A stretch of 64,000 bases of DNA from Pseudomonas synxantha (lineage in GTDB: Bacteria > Pseudomonadota > Gammaproteobacteria > Pseudomonadales > Pseudomonadaceae): positions 1,302,001 to 1,366,000 of the forward strand of contig NZ_LT629786.1 of the NCBI RefSeq assembly GCF_900105675.1, given 5' to 3'. Shown one piece after another: positions 1 to 7,478 of the stretch; the stretch's first letter is position 1, and each line of letters opens with the position of its first letter. Below the pieces are notes generated by a model. The model worked only from the letters and a program-made list of their open reading frames with translations, searched no databases and was not told the origin of the DNA. The position numbers were made by a program, and so were the translations under genes.

Positions 1-74
1 CTTACGTGCAGAGCGTGATCAAGGGCGGGATCATTTTGCTGGCGATCTTTATCAGCCGTCAGCGCCATCGATAA
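1..74 (+). CDS. C-terminal end of a sugar/polyol ABC transporter permease (partial)
   Basis: Only the last 23 codons are present, read in the frame starting at base 3 and ending with TAA at 72-74. The peptide YVQSVIKGGIILLAIFIS followed by RQRHR is a hydrophobic last membrane segment with a basic tail, as seen at the C-terminus of RbsC-type permeases (branched-chain/ribose permease family). It lies 27 bp before a polyol dehydrogenase, so it is probably the end of a polyol or sugar uptake operon that continues into the next genes. The family call is inferred from a very short tail. Confidence 0.6.
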   Translation, partial: YVQSVIKGGIILLAIFISRQRHR

Positions 75-101
75 ATACCTCATCACACAGGACTGAACAC
101 C

Positions 102-1193
102 ATGGACAAGCACACCCACATGCAAGCCGTCGTCTGCCACGGCCCGAAAGACTACCGCCTGGAACGCATCGGCAAGCCCCAGGCCCGCGCCAATGAGCTG
201 GTGATCCGCATCGCCGCCTGTGGCATCTGCGCCAGCGACTGCAAGTGCCACTCGGGCGCGGCGATGTTCTGGGGTGGCGACAACCCCTGGGTCAAGGCGC
301 CGGTGGTGCCTGGCCACGAATTTTTCGGCTACGTGGTGGAAACGGGCGAGGGCGCCGAGGAGCACTTTGAGGTCAAGGTCGGCGACAAGGTCATCGCCGA
401 ACAGATCGTGCCCTGTGGCAAGTGCCGCTTCTGCAAGTCGGGCAAATACTGGATGTGCGAAGTGCACAACATCTTCGGCTTCCAGCGCGAAGTGGCCGAA
501 GGCGGCATGGCCCAGTATATGCGCATTCCCAAGACTGCCATCGTGCACAGGATTCCCGAGGCAGTGTCCTTGGAGGATTCGGCGCTGGTGGAGCCCATGG
601 CCTGCTCGATCCATACCGTCAACCGTGGCGATATCCAGCTCGACGACGTGGTGGTGATTGCCGGCGCGGGCACCCTCGGCCTGTGCATGGTCCAGGTGGC
701 GGCGCTGAAGACCCCGAAAAAACTGGTGGTGATCGACATGGTCGACGAGCGCCTGGAACTGGCGAAAAAATTCGGCGCCGATGTGGTGATCAACCCGGCC
801 CGTGACAATGCTCGCGAGATCATCAACGGCCTCACTGACAACTACGGCTGTGACGTCTACATCGAAACCACCGGCGTACCGGCGGGCGTCACTCAAGGCC
901 TGGACCTGATCCGCAAGCTCGGGCGCTTCGTCGAGTTCAGTGTATTTGGCGCCGAGACCAGCGTCGACTGGTCGATCATCGGCGACCGCAAGGAACTCGA
1001 CGTGCGTGGTGCGCACCTTGGGCCGTATTGCTACCCGATCGCCATCGACCTGTTCGAACGCGGCCTGGTCACCTCCAAAGGCATTGTCACCCATGATTTC
1101 CCGCTGGACGACTTCGCCGAAGCCTTCGAACTGGCCAACTCCACCAAGTCGATCAAGGTGCTGTTGAAGCCGGTGCTGCCCGCCCATGAGTAA
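102..1193 (+). CDS. Zinc-dependent medium-chain dehydrogenase, polyol (erythritol/L-threitol-like) dehydrogenase
   Basis: This 363-aa protein is an MDR-superfamily, zinc-dependent NAD(P)-linked alcohol dehydrogenase. Visible features are the catalytic-zinc region GICASDCKCH with GHE downstream, the structural-zinc cysteines in PCGKCRFCKSGKYWMC, and the Rossmann motif GAGTLG. Overall it recalls the EltD erythritol/L-threitol dehydrogenase group, but sorbitol- or threonine-dehydrogenase-like activity cannot be excluded. AGGA lies upstream of the ATG. It overlaps the FGGY kinase by 8 bp, so oxidation of a polyol to a ketose followed by phosphorylation is a reasonable inference. It follows an ABC permease and is probably in the same operon. 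Confidence 0.8.
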   Translation: MDKHTHMQAVVCHGPKDYRLERIGKPQARANELVIRIAACGICASDCKCHSGAAMFWGGDNPWVKAPVVPGHEFFGYVVETGEGAEEHFEVKVGDKVIAEQIVPCGKCRFCKSGKYWMCEVHNIFGFQREVAEGGMAQYMRIPKTAIVHRIPEAVSLEDSALVEPMACSIHTVNRGDIQLDDVVVIAGAGTLGLCMVQVAALKTPKKLVVIDMVDERLELAKKFGADVVINPARDNAREIINGLTDNYGCDVYIETTGVPAGVTQGLDLIRKLGRFVEFSVFGAETSVDWSIIGDRKELDVRGAHLGPYCYPIAIDLFERGLVTSKGIVTHDFPLDDFAEAFELANSTKSIKVLLKPVLPAHE

Positions 1194-2730
1194 CGGCATG
1201 CACTACGTCATGGGTGTCGACATCGGCACCCAGAGCACCAAGGCGTTGTTGGTGGATGCCCAGGGCACGATCATCGCCCAGCACAGCCAGGGTTATCGGG
1301 TCGATACCCCGAAAGTGCGCTGGGCCGAGCAATGGCCGCAGGTGTGGCTGGATGCAGTCGAGGCGTGCGTGGCCCAGTGCATGGCCAAGGCTGGCGTGCC
1401 GGCGCAGCAGGTCAAGGCGCTGTGCATCAGCAGCTTGTACGGTGGCTCAGGGGTTGCCGTGGATGCACAGATGACGCCGCTGCACCCCTGCCTGATCTGG
1501 ATGGATCGTCGCGCCGGCGAGCAGGTCGAGTGGGTACGTGAGCACGTGGACCTGGACCGGCTGTTTGCGGTGACCGGCAACTCAGTGGACAGCTACTACG
1601 GTTTCACCAAGATGCTCTGGCTCAAGCAGCATCAGCCGCAGGTGTGGGCGAACACCCGCTACCTGCTGCCGCCCAACAGCTATATCAACTGGTGCCTGAC
1701 CGGTGAGCTGGCGGTGGACCACAGCAGCGCCGGCAATATCGGCGGTGTGTATGACGTGCTCGAGCGCGGCTGGTCCGAGGAGATGCTCGCGGCGCTGGAG
1801 ATTCCCCTGGCCATGATGCCCGAGCGCCTGTTGTATTCCGGCGAAGTGGTGGGTGGGCTGTTGCCGGATTGGGCGGCACGCCTGGGTTTGCAGGCGGGCA
1901 TGCCGATCCTCGCCGGCGGTGTGGACGCGGCCATGGCCACCCTGGCCGCAGGCGTCACCCAGCCGGGCAATCATGTGGCAATGATCGGCACCAGCATGTG
2001 CTGGGGTTACCTCAACCAGCAGGTGGATGCCCGCCATGGCTTGGTCAGCATGCCCCATGTCTACAACGGTCACCGCGACCTGTACATCTTCGGCGGCGCG
2101 ATCACCGCCGGGGCCTCGGTCAGTTGGTTTCGCGAGCAGTTCTGCCAGGCCGAAGAGCAACAGGCCCAGGCGACGGGGCAAGACAGCCTGGTGCTGCTGG
2201 AGCAGAGCGCGACGAAGATCCCGGCGGGCAGCGAAGGCCTGTTGTTCCTGCCGTACCTGATGGGTGAGCGCAGCCCGGTATGGGACGACCGCGCCAGCGG
2301 CAGTTTTGTCGGGCTGAACCTGTATCACAGCCGCATCCACTTGTATCGCGCAGTGCTGGAAGGGGTGAGTTTTGCCCTGCGCCACAATATCGAAGCAGGC
2401 ACCCAGGGCGCACATTCCCTGGATCCGCGCCTGATTGTAGTGGGCGGGGCGAGCCATTCGGACCTGTGGATGCAGATTATTGCGGATGTCACTCGCTACC
2501 CCGTCTACACCATTGTCCAAGAGGTTGAAGCGGCCCTGGGCGCGGCGTTATTGGCGGCGCATACGGTGGGGTTGGTGAGTGATGAAGCCATGGACACGGG
2601 CTGGGTGAAACTGGAGCAACGGGCGCAGCCCAAGCGCGAGAATGTCGCGGTCTACGACCAAGGGTTTGCCGAGTACCTGAAGCTATACCCGGCCCTGAAA
2701 CCGATCATGCACAACCTGCAAGCTACCTGA
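1186..2730 (+). CDS. FGGY-family carbohydrate kinase
   Basis: The 514-aa protein has the FGGY N-terminal ATPase signature VDIGTQSTKALLVD, the central GGVDAAMATLAAG segment holding the probable catalytic aspartate near residue 246, and the C-terminal signature region around VGGASHSDLWMQIIAD. Length is normal for xylulokinase/ribulokinase-type enzymes. It probably phosphorylates the ketose made by the preceding dehydrogenase. The start at 1186 overlaps the dehydrogenase end, suggesting translational coupling; an in-frame ATG at 1198 is an alternative. The substrate (xylulose, erythrulose or another ketose) cannot be read from sequence. Confidence 0.85.
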   Translation: MSNGMHYVMGVDIGTQSTKALLVDAQGTIIAQHSQGYRVDTPKVRWAEQWPQVWLDAVEACVAQCMAKAGVPAQQVKALCISSLYGGSGVAVDAQMTPLHPCLIWMDRRAGEQVEWVREHVDLDRLFAVTGNSVDSYYGFTKMLWLKQHQPQVWANTRYLLPPNSYINWCLTGELAVDHSSAGNIGGVYDVLERGWSEEMLAALEIPLAMMPERLLYSGEVVGGLLPDWAARLGLQAGMPILAGGVDAAMATLAAGVTQPGNHVAMIGTSMCWGYLNQQVDARHGLVSMPHVYNGHRDLYIFGGAITAGASVSWFREQFCQAEEQQAQATGQDSLVLLEQSATKIPAGSEGLLFLPYLMGERSPVWDDRASGSFVGLNLYHSRIHLYRAVLEGVSFALRHNIEAGTQGAHSLDPRLIVVGGASHSDLWMQIIADVTRYPVYTIVQEVEAALGAALLAAHTVGLVSDEAMDTGWVKLEQRAQPKRENVAVYDQGFAEYLKLYPALKPIMHNLQAT

Positions 2731-2747
2731 CTCAACACAGAAAAAAA

Positions 2748-2776
2748 TGTGGGAGGGGGCTTGCCCCCGATGGCGT
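2748..2776 (+). repeat. REP element (GTGGGAGGGGGCTTGC class), single
   Basis: The 16-mer starts at 2749 and is followed by the short palindromic core CTTGCCCCCGATGG. The expected inverted partner about 60 bp downstream is degenerate (CGCCCCCATCGGGGC without the CCCTCCCAC end), so this is a decayed REPIN or a single REP. Confidence 0.8.
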
Positions 2777-2857
2777 TGGGTCAGCCACAGATGCATTCAC
2801 TGAAACGCCCCCATCGGGGCATAGGTATCTACACAGCTGGCCATACTGACTCGCTGC

Positions 2858-2893
2858 TTGCTCTTGCTCTTGCTCTTGCTCTTGCTCTTGCTC
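2858..2893 (+). repeat. Hexanucleotide tandem repeat (TTGCTC) x6
   Basis: Six perfect TTGCTC units are followed by related GATCTT units. It lies inside the composite intergenic repeat and is non-coding as far as can be seen. Such arrays often vary in copy number between strains. Confidence 0.9.
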
Positions 2894-2950
2894 TGCTTTT
2901 GATCTTGATCTTAGGCGCCCCGTTAAACCACGCTGGCCGGAATTCGACAG

Positions 2951-3032
2951 GGATTTGGGGGGTAAACCGGCAGAGATGCCGGTTTAGCCGCCCCGCGCCA
3001 TGGATGGCGCGTGGCGGCGGCCCCCCAAATCC
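2951..3032. repeat. Three-stem inverted-repeat element
   Basis: A 12-bp perfect outer stem (GGATTTGGGGGG at 2951-2962 with CCCCCCAAATCC at 3021-3032) encloses two hairpins. Hairpin one is TAAACCGGCA (2963-2972), loop GAGA, TGCCGGTTTA (2977-2986). Hairpin two is built on GCCGCC...CGCGCCAT/ATGGCGCG...GGCGGC. The whole folds as a three-way junction on either strand. Confidence 0.8.
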
Positions 3033-3211
3033 ATGGCGGATTACGGGCACACCGAGCCCAGGCGAGGTGCCGAGTGGTGGGGGCAAGAGCGTTTTGCTTA
3101 CTTTGCCGCTTTTCAAAAGTGACCCGCTGTAAAAGCGGAACCCTAAATGGCCGTTGCCCAAATAACGGATATGTACCCGGCCTGATCCAACATCCTGGTC
3201 GGCTGTCAGGC

Positions 3212-3239
3212 CGCCATCGGGGGCAAGCCCCCTCCCACA
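3212..3239 (-). repeat. REP element, reverse orientation, single
   Basis: GCAAGCCCCCTCCCAC at 3223-3238 is the reverse complement of the standard 16-mer, preceded by CCATCGGGG. It closes the composite repeat just upstream of the SDR gene. Confidence 0.85.
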
Positions 3240-3271
3240 GTGGATCTTCATTGTTCTTGAGATTTTTATCT

Positions 3272-3997
3272 ATGAACGCAGTCTTCAACTTCACCCACCA
3301 CCGCATCCTCGTCACCGGCGCCAGCAGCGGTATCGGCCGGGAAATCGCCCGGCAGTTGATTGCCAGCGGCGCCGAAGTCTTTGCCCTCGGCCGCGACGCC
3401 CAAGCCTTGGCCGAACTGGGCTGCCACTCCCTCTGTGTGGACATTGCCGACAGCGCGGCCCTCGATAAAGTGCTGCAAGACCTGCCGCCCCTGCACGGCC
3501 TGGTCAATTGCGCCGGCATCTCGCGCCTGGAGCCCGCCGCTGCCATCAGCGCAGACGCCTTCGACCAGGTGATGAACGTCAACGCTCGTGCTGCCGCCCA
3601 GGTGGCCAGCCGTGTCGCGGCCAAGATGATCGCGGCGGACATCGCCGGCCGTATCGTCAATGTGTCCAGCCAGGCGTCGTTGGTGGCGTTGGATGACCAC
3701 CTCGGCTATTGCGCGTCCAAGGCGGCCCTGGATGCAATCACCCGTGTGCAATGCGCCGAATGGGGGCGGTTTGGCCTGCGCGTCAACAGCGTCAACCCCA
3801 CCGTGACGCTGACGCCGATGGCAAGCATGGCCTGGTCCGACCCGGCCAAGCGCGACCCGGCGTTGGCGGCGATTCCCCTGGGGCGTTTTGCGCAACCGGC
3901 GGAAGTGGCGTTGCCGGTGCTGTTCCTGCTGAGCGATGCGGCGAGCATGATCAGCGGCGTGAGCTTGCCTGTCGACGGTGGCTACACCAGCCGCTAG
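3272..3997 (+). CDS. Short-chain dehydrogenase/reductase, polyol/ketose type
   Basis: The start is ATG 3272 (MNAVFNF); in-frame codons upstream lie in repeat DNA. The 241-aa product is a classical SDR. It has the NAD(P) motif TGASSGIG near the N-terminus, CAGIS in the NNAG position, catalytic Ser in VNVSSQAS, YCASK (Tyr-x3-Lys) and the C-terminal SGVSLPVDGGYTS. It resembles the L-xylulose reductase/D-threitol dehydrogenase branch, which fits the upstream polyol dehydrogenase and kinase. It converges on the LacI gene with a 4-bp CTAG overlap of the two stop codons. The exact substrate is not determinable. Confidence 0.82.
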   Translation: MNAVFNFTHHRILVTGASSGIGREIARQLIASGAEVFALGRDAQALAELGCHSLCVDIADSAALDKVLQDLPPLHGLVNCAGISRLEPAAAISADAFDQVMNVNARAAAQVASRVAAKMIAADIAGRIVNVSSQASLVALDDHLGYCASKAALDAITRVQCAEWGRFGLRVNSVNPTVTLTPMASMAWSDPAKRDPALAAIPLGRFAQPAEVALPVLFLLSDAASMISGVSLPVDGGYTSR

Positions 3998-4998
3998 CCG
4001 TTTTCCAACTGCCCGGCGATCACAACCTTGTCCCGTGGCTTGTAGGGATCTTCCAGCCGGTCGAGCAGCAGGCGTACCGCGCTGCTGCCGGCCAGGGAGG
4101 CATCGTGGGCCACGCAGGCGATGGGCACGCCAAAGATATCGGCGAAGGGCAGGCGGTCGATACCGCAGATGGTCAGGCTGTCGTGGGGGATGTCGTGCAT
4201 GCGCAATGCGCGCAAGGCTCCCAGGGTAATCAACTGGTTGAAACCCATGATCGCGTCCGGCGCCGAGTGAGTGGCCAGGTAGTCGAGGGTGTGCAAATAC
4301 GCCGGCATCAAGGTGTAGTCGCCGGCCTGCACCTCGACCTGAATGTGCGGGTGTTCGGCCAGCACTTCGCGCAGGCCCTTGAGGCGCTCCACCGTGATAC
4401 GCGAATGCTCGGGGCCGGTCAGCACCAGCAGGCGCCTGAAGTTTGGGGTCTGGCGCAGCAGGTAGTGTGCTGCTTGCAGGCCGCTGTGGTAGTTGTCCAG
4501 CACTACGCGGCTGAACGGGCTGTCGTGGATCGTGCGATCAAGCAGCACCACCGGGGTCTTGCCGTTGCCCAGGCGTTCCAGGTAATCGGGCTGGTAGCTC
4601 GGTTCATCGGAGACCGGCGACAGGATGATCCCCGCCACGCGGTAGCCCAGCAGGGTATCCACCGCTTTGCTCTCGAGTTCCTCCAGCTCATCGGTGTCCA
4701 CCAGCATGATGGTGTAGCCGTGCTTTTTCGCCTCGCGGGAAATCGCCTTGATCATCTCGCTGTAGAACGGGTTGTCCACCGACGCGGTAATCACCCCGAT
4801 GATCAGGCTCTCACTGCGCTTGAGCCCACGGGCGAAGGCGTTGGGCACATAGTCCAGCTCCCGCGCTACCTCCAGGATGCGCGCCAGGGTGGCGGGTTTG
4901 ACCAGGTCGGGTTTGCTCAGCGCCCGGGACACCGTGATGGTGGTCATGCCGACGCGTTTGGCGATGTCGCTGATGGTGACGGACTTTTTCTTGTTCAT
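3994..4998 (-). CDS. LacI-family transcriptional regulator
   Basis: The chosen start is the ATG at 4998 (MNKKKSVTISDIAKRVGM), which puts the LacI helix-turn-helix at the N-terminus; a longer frame adds eight unlikely residues. The 334-aa protein has the HTH with TTITVSRALSKPDLV, a hinge helix around YVPNAFARGL, and a periplasmic-binding-protein-like effector domain (IIGVITASVDNPFYSEMI onward). It most resembles the GntR/IdnR gluconate-type LacI regulators. It probably controls the adjacent polyol genes, with a sugar acid or polyol as effector; this is inferred from position. Confidence 0.88.
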   Translation of the reverse strand: MNKKKSVTISDIAKRVGMTTITVSRALSKPDLVKPATLARILEVARELDYVPNAFARGLKRSESLIIGVITASVDNPFYSEMIKAISREAKKHGYTIMLVDTDELEELESKAVDTLLGYRVAGIILSPVSDEPSYQPDYLERLGNGKTPVVLLDRTIHDSPFSRVVLDNYHSGLQAAHYLLRQTPNFRRLLVLTGPEHSRITVERLKGLREVLAEHPHIQVEVQAGDYTLMPAYLHTLDYLATHSAPDAIMGFNQLITLGALRALRMHDIPHDSLTICGIDRLPFADIFGVPIACVAHDASLAGSSAVRLLLDRLEDPYKPRDKVVIAGQLENG

Positions 4999-5056
4999 CG
5001 GTAAGGCTGCAAAAGGACACACCCGCAGGCTAGCATGCGCGGCGGCATCCGGTGCT

Positions 5057-5920
5057 TCAAATCAGCGGATCCCAGCGTTGCGACCAGTCACTTTCAGCCT
5101 TGACCACTTCGCGTAGCAGCGCCAATGCCTGTTGCAGCACCGCCGAATCCCGCGCCCGTGAATACACCAGGTAGGTAGGGAAACTGAATTCCGGGGCCTT
5201 GGCCACCCGCTGCATCACGCCGCTGTCCAGGTAGCTTTGCACCACCCGCGTACGGAAGTAGCCGGCACCGCCATTTTCCAGGATGTACTGCAACGCCAAC
5301 GGCCCGAGGTTGAAGCTCAGCGCGGCGCGGGCCTTGTCGGGCAGGGCGGCGTCATGTTGCTGGCGAAAACCCTGGCCCCAGTCGATATATACGTAGGGCT
5401 CGGGTTTGCTCGCCAGTTGCACTAGGATCAGTTTTTCTTCCAGCACTTGCTCCACTTGCAAGCCCGGCCAGTATTGCGGCTGGAACACCAGCGCTGCGTC
5501 GAGCACACCCAGTTCCAATTGGCGCAGCAGGTATTCACCCTCGCGGATTTCGGTGCGCAGGGCATGCCCGGGGATATGTTCGCGCAGCGCCTGAGCCCAG
5601 CCGAGCATCAACGGGTTGCACAGGCTCACCTCACCGCCGATATGCAGCACATTGCGATAGCCATCGGGCAACGGCAGATCACGGCGTGCAGCCTCCCAGG
5701 TTTGCAGCAGCTGGTTGGCGTACACCACAAAGGCTTCGCCATCGGCGGTCAGGCGCGCACCGGCACGGTTGCGGATAAACAGCGTGCTGCCCAGCTGGCT
5801 CTCCAGGTTCTTCACCCGGGCGGTGATGGCGGTCTGGGTGACGTGCAGTTTCTCGGCCGCTGCGGCCAGGCTGCCGCAGCGCGTGATTTCCAGGAAGGTG
5901 CGTGCCAGTTCGATGTCCAT
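5057..5920 (-). CDS. LysR-family transcriptional regulator
   Basis: The likely start is ATG 5920 (MDIELARTFLEITRCGSL); the frame extends ten residues upstream without a better start. The 287-aa protein has the winged helix-turn-helix AAAEKLHVTQTAITARVKNLE, followed by a type-2 periplasmic-binding effector domain. No catabolic partner is adjacent, since the neighbours are a LacI gene and a REPIN followed by the amidase operon on the same strand. Its target is unknown. Confidence 0.87.
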   Translation of the reverse strand: MDIELARTFLEITRCGSLAAAAEKLHVTQTAITARVKNLESQLGSTLFIRNRAGARLTADGEAFVVYANQLLQTWEAARRDLPLPDGYRNVLHIGGEVSLCNPLMLGWAQALREHIPGHALRTEIREGEYLLRQLELGVLDAALVFQPQYWPGLQVEQVLEEKLILVQLASKPEPYVYIDWGQGFRQQHDAALPDKARAALSFNLGPLALQYILENGGAGYFRTRVVQSYLDSGVMQRVAKAPEFSFPTYLVYSRARDSAVLQQALALLREVVKAESDWSQRWDPLI

Positions 5921-5971
5921 GAAGCCCCCCGGAAGATGAATGGAGGGCATTGTAGTGGAATGCGGTAAAAC

Positions 5972-6060
5972 TGTGGGAGGGGGCTTGCTCCCGATGAGGG
6001 AGTTTCAGCAAATGCAGCGGTGACTGACTCGCCGCCATCGGGAGCAAGCCCCCTCCCACC
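5972..6060. repeat. REPIN (GTGGGAGGGGGCTTGC class)
   Basis: Two inverted REP sequences (16-mer beginning at 5973 and its reverse complement ending at 6059) flank a variable spacer. The element separates the LysR gene start from the amidase gene end. Confidence 0.92.
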
Positions 6061-6074
6061 GGTTCAACTGAATT

Positions 6075-7478
6075 TCAGCTCAGGGTTTCAGGTGCTGCCA
6101 AATGCTCGGTAGGGAATGCCTTTGCATACGCGTGGCAAACCCTCAACACCTGCTCATCGGCAAACCGTGCGCCCACCACATGCAGCCCCACCGGCAGCCC
6201 ATTCGCCGCCAATCCACAGGGCACCGACGCCGCTGGTTGCTGGGTCAGGTTGAAGGGGTAGGTAAACGGCGTCCATTCCATCCATTCGTTCATCCCCGAA
6301 CCCGGCGGTACGTTGTGCCCGGCTTCGAACGCGGTAATCGGCATCACCGGCGACACCAGCACGTCGTAGTGCTCATGGAACGCCGCCATGCGCGCAACCA
6401 GTGCGGCGCGCGCTTCCAAGGCGGCGTTGAAGTCATCCAGGCTCAGATGCTCGCCCCGTTGCGCAATACGCAGCAGCCCCGGGTCCAACAGTTGCTTTTG
6501 CGCGTCGCTCATGGAACTGGTCAGGCGTGCGGCGCCGGCGGCCCAAAGGGTGCTGAACACCTCAAGCGGGTCGCTGAAACCCGGGTCGATCTGCTCGACA
6601 TGGGCGCCCAATTGCACCAGGCCCTCCACCGCCTGGGCGACGACCTTGGCGACTTGCGGGTCGACATCCACATAGCCGAACGAGGGGCTATAAGCCACGC
6701 GCAAGCCCTTCAGATCCGCCCCTGGGGTGAGCCAGGGCGTGGTCCTTGGCGCCCCGATCAGGCCATCGCGCACATCCATTTGTGCCACGGTTTGCAACAT
6801 CAGCACGCTGTCTTCCACCGTGCGGGTCATGGGCCCCAGGTGCGACAGGATGGTCATGGAGCTGGCCGGCCACTGCGGCACATAACCGAAGGTCGGCTTG
6901 ATCCCGAACGTGCCGGTGAAGGCACAGGGTATGCGGATCGAGCCGCCGGCATCGCTGCCCTGGTGCAGCACACCCAGGTTCAGCGCCGCTGCCGCACCGG
7001 CGCCACCTGAGGAACCGCCCGCCGTGGTGCGGGTGTCCCACGGGTTGCGGGTGATGCCGTACAGCGGGTTGTCGGTGACGCCTTTCCAGCCGAACTCGGG
7101 GGTGGTGGTCTTGCCCAGCAGCACCGCGCCGGCCTTGCGCATGAAGTGCGAGAAGGGCGCGTCCACATCCCACGGTCCCTCGGCGGATGAGGTGCGCGAG
7201 CCCTTGCGCGTAGGCATGCCGAGGGTCAGGGTCAGGTCTTTGATCGACGCTGGCACGCCATCCAGGGCGCCGCAAGGGGCACCTTTTAACCAGCGTTGTT
7301 CCGAGGCCCGCGCCGCGTTCAATGCACCCTCAGGATCGACATGGCAGTAGGCGTTCACCACCGGGTTGTAGCGCTCGATGCGCAGCAACGCATCTTCGGT
7401 GACCTCCACCGGTGACAAGCTTTTGTCGCGAAAATGCTGCAACAGTTGCACCGCTGTCAGTTGGCCAATCTCACTCAT
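6075..7478 (-). CDS. Amidase signature family amidase
   Basis: Start ATG 7478 (MSEIGQLTAVQLLQHF) gives a 467-aa protein and an ATGA overlap with the upstream hydrolase. The AS-family catalytic triad is visible: Lys in PASIKDLT, the cis-Ser in the glycine-serine stretch TAGGSSGGAGAAAA, and the nucleophile Ser in GSDAGGSIRIPC. It hydrolyses a carboxamide, releasing ammonia. As the last gene of a Liv-type transporter and M20 amidohydrolase operon it probably acts on the same imported amide or ureido compound. Substrate specificity within this family cannot be read from sequence. Confidence 0.88.
   Translation of the reverse strand: MSEIGQLTAVQLLQHFRDKSLSPVEVTEDALLRIERYNPVVNAYCHVDPEGALNAARASEQRWLKGAPCGALDGVPASIKDLTLTLGMPTRKGSRTSSAEGPWDVDAPFSHFMRKAGAVLLGKTTTPEFGWKGVTDNPLYGITRNPWDTRTTAGGSSGGAGAAAALNLGVLHQGSDAGGSIRIPCAFTGTFGIKPTFGYVPQWPASSMTILSHLGPMTRTVEDSVLMLQTVAQMDVRDGLIGAPRTTPWLTPGADLKGLRVAYSPSFGYVDVDPQVAKVVAQAVEGLVQLGAHVEQIDPGFSDPLEVFSTLWAAGAARLTSSMSDAQKQLLDPGLLRIAQRGEHLSLDDFNAALEARAALVARMAAFHEHYDVLVSPVMPITAFEAGHNVPPGSGMNEWMEWTPFTYPFNLTQQPAASVPCGLAANGLPVGLHVVGARFADEQVLRVCHAYAKAFPTEHLAAPETLS

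Larger units (their letters stand above)
2731..3271. repeat. Intergenic composite repeat bounded by two REP halves
   Basis: This 541-bp gap holds no convincing gene. From left to right it has a forward REP (about 2748-2776), a run of six TTGCTC units (2858-2893), a highly self-complementary block (2951-3032), a segment from about 3110 with CTTTTCAAAAGTGA and the palindrome CCGCTGTAAAAGCGG, and a reverse REP (about 3212-3239). The segment 3115-3215 is related to sequences on both sides of the IS3 element near 24.3 and 26.0 kb, so it is a dispersed chromosomal repeat. Short reading frames crossing it look like repeat-derived artefacts. Confidence 0.75.

Noticed and set aside
1582..2520. Long antisense frame inside the FGGY kinase gene
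   Set aside because: High-GC codon bias creates long antisense frames; the residue mix (His/Gln/Arg/Ala-rich) lacks any domain and the sense frame is a clear kinase.
2749..3660. Open frames of 127, 140 and 245 aa across 2749-3660
   Set aside because: They run through REP and three-stem repeat DNA or antisense to the SDR, have no family features and no ribosome binding sites; they are repeat-derived.
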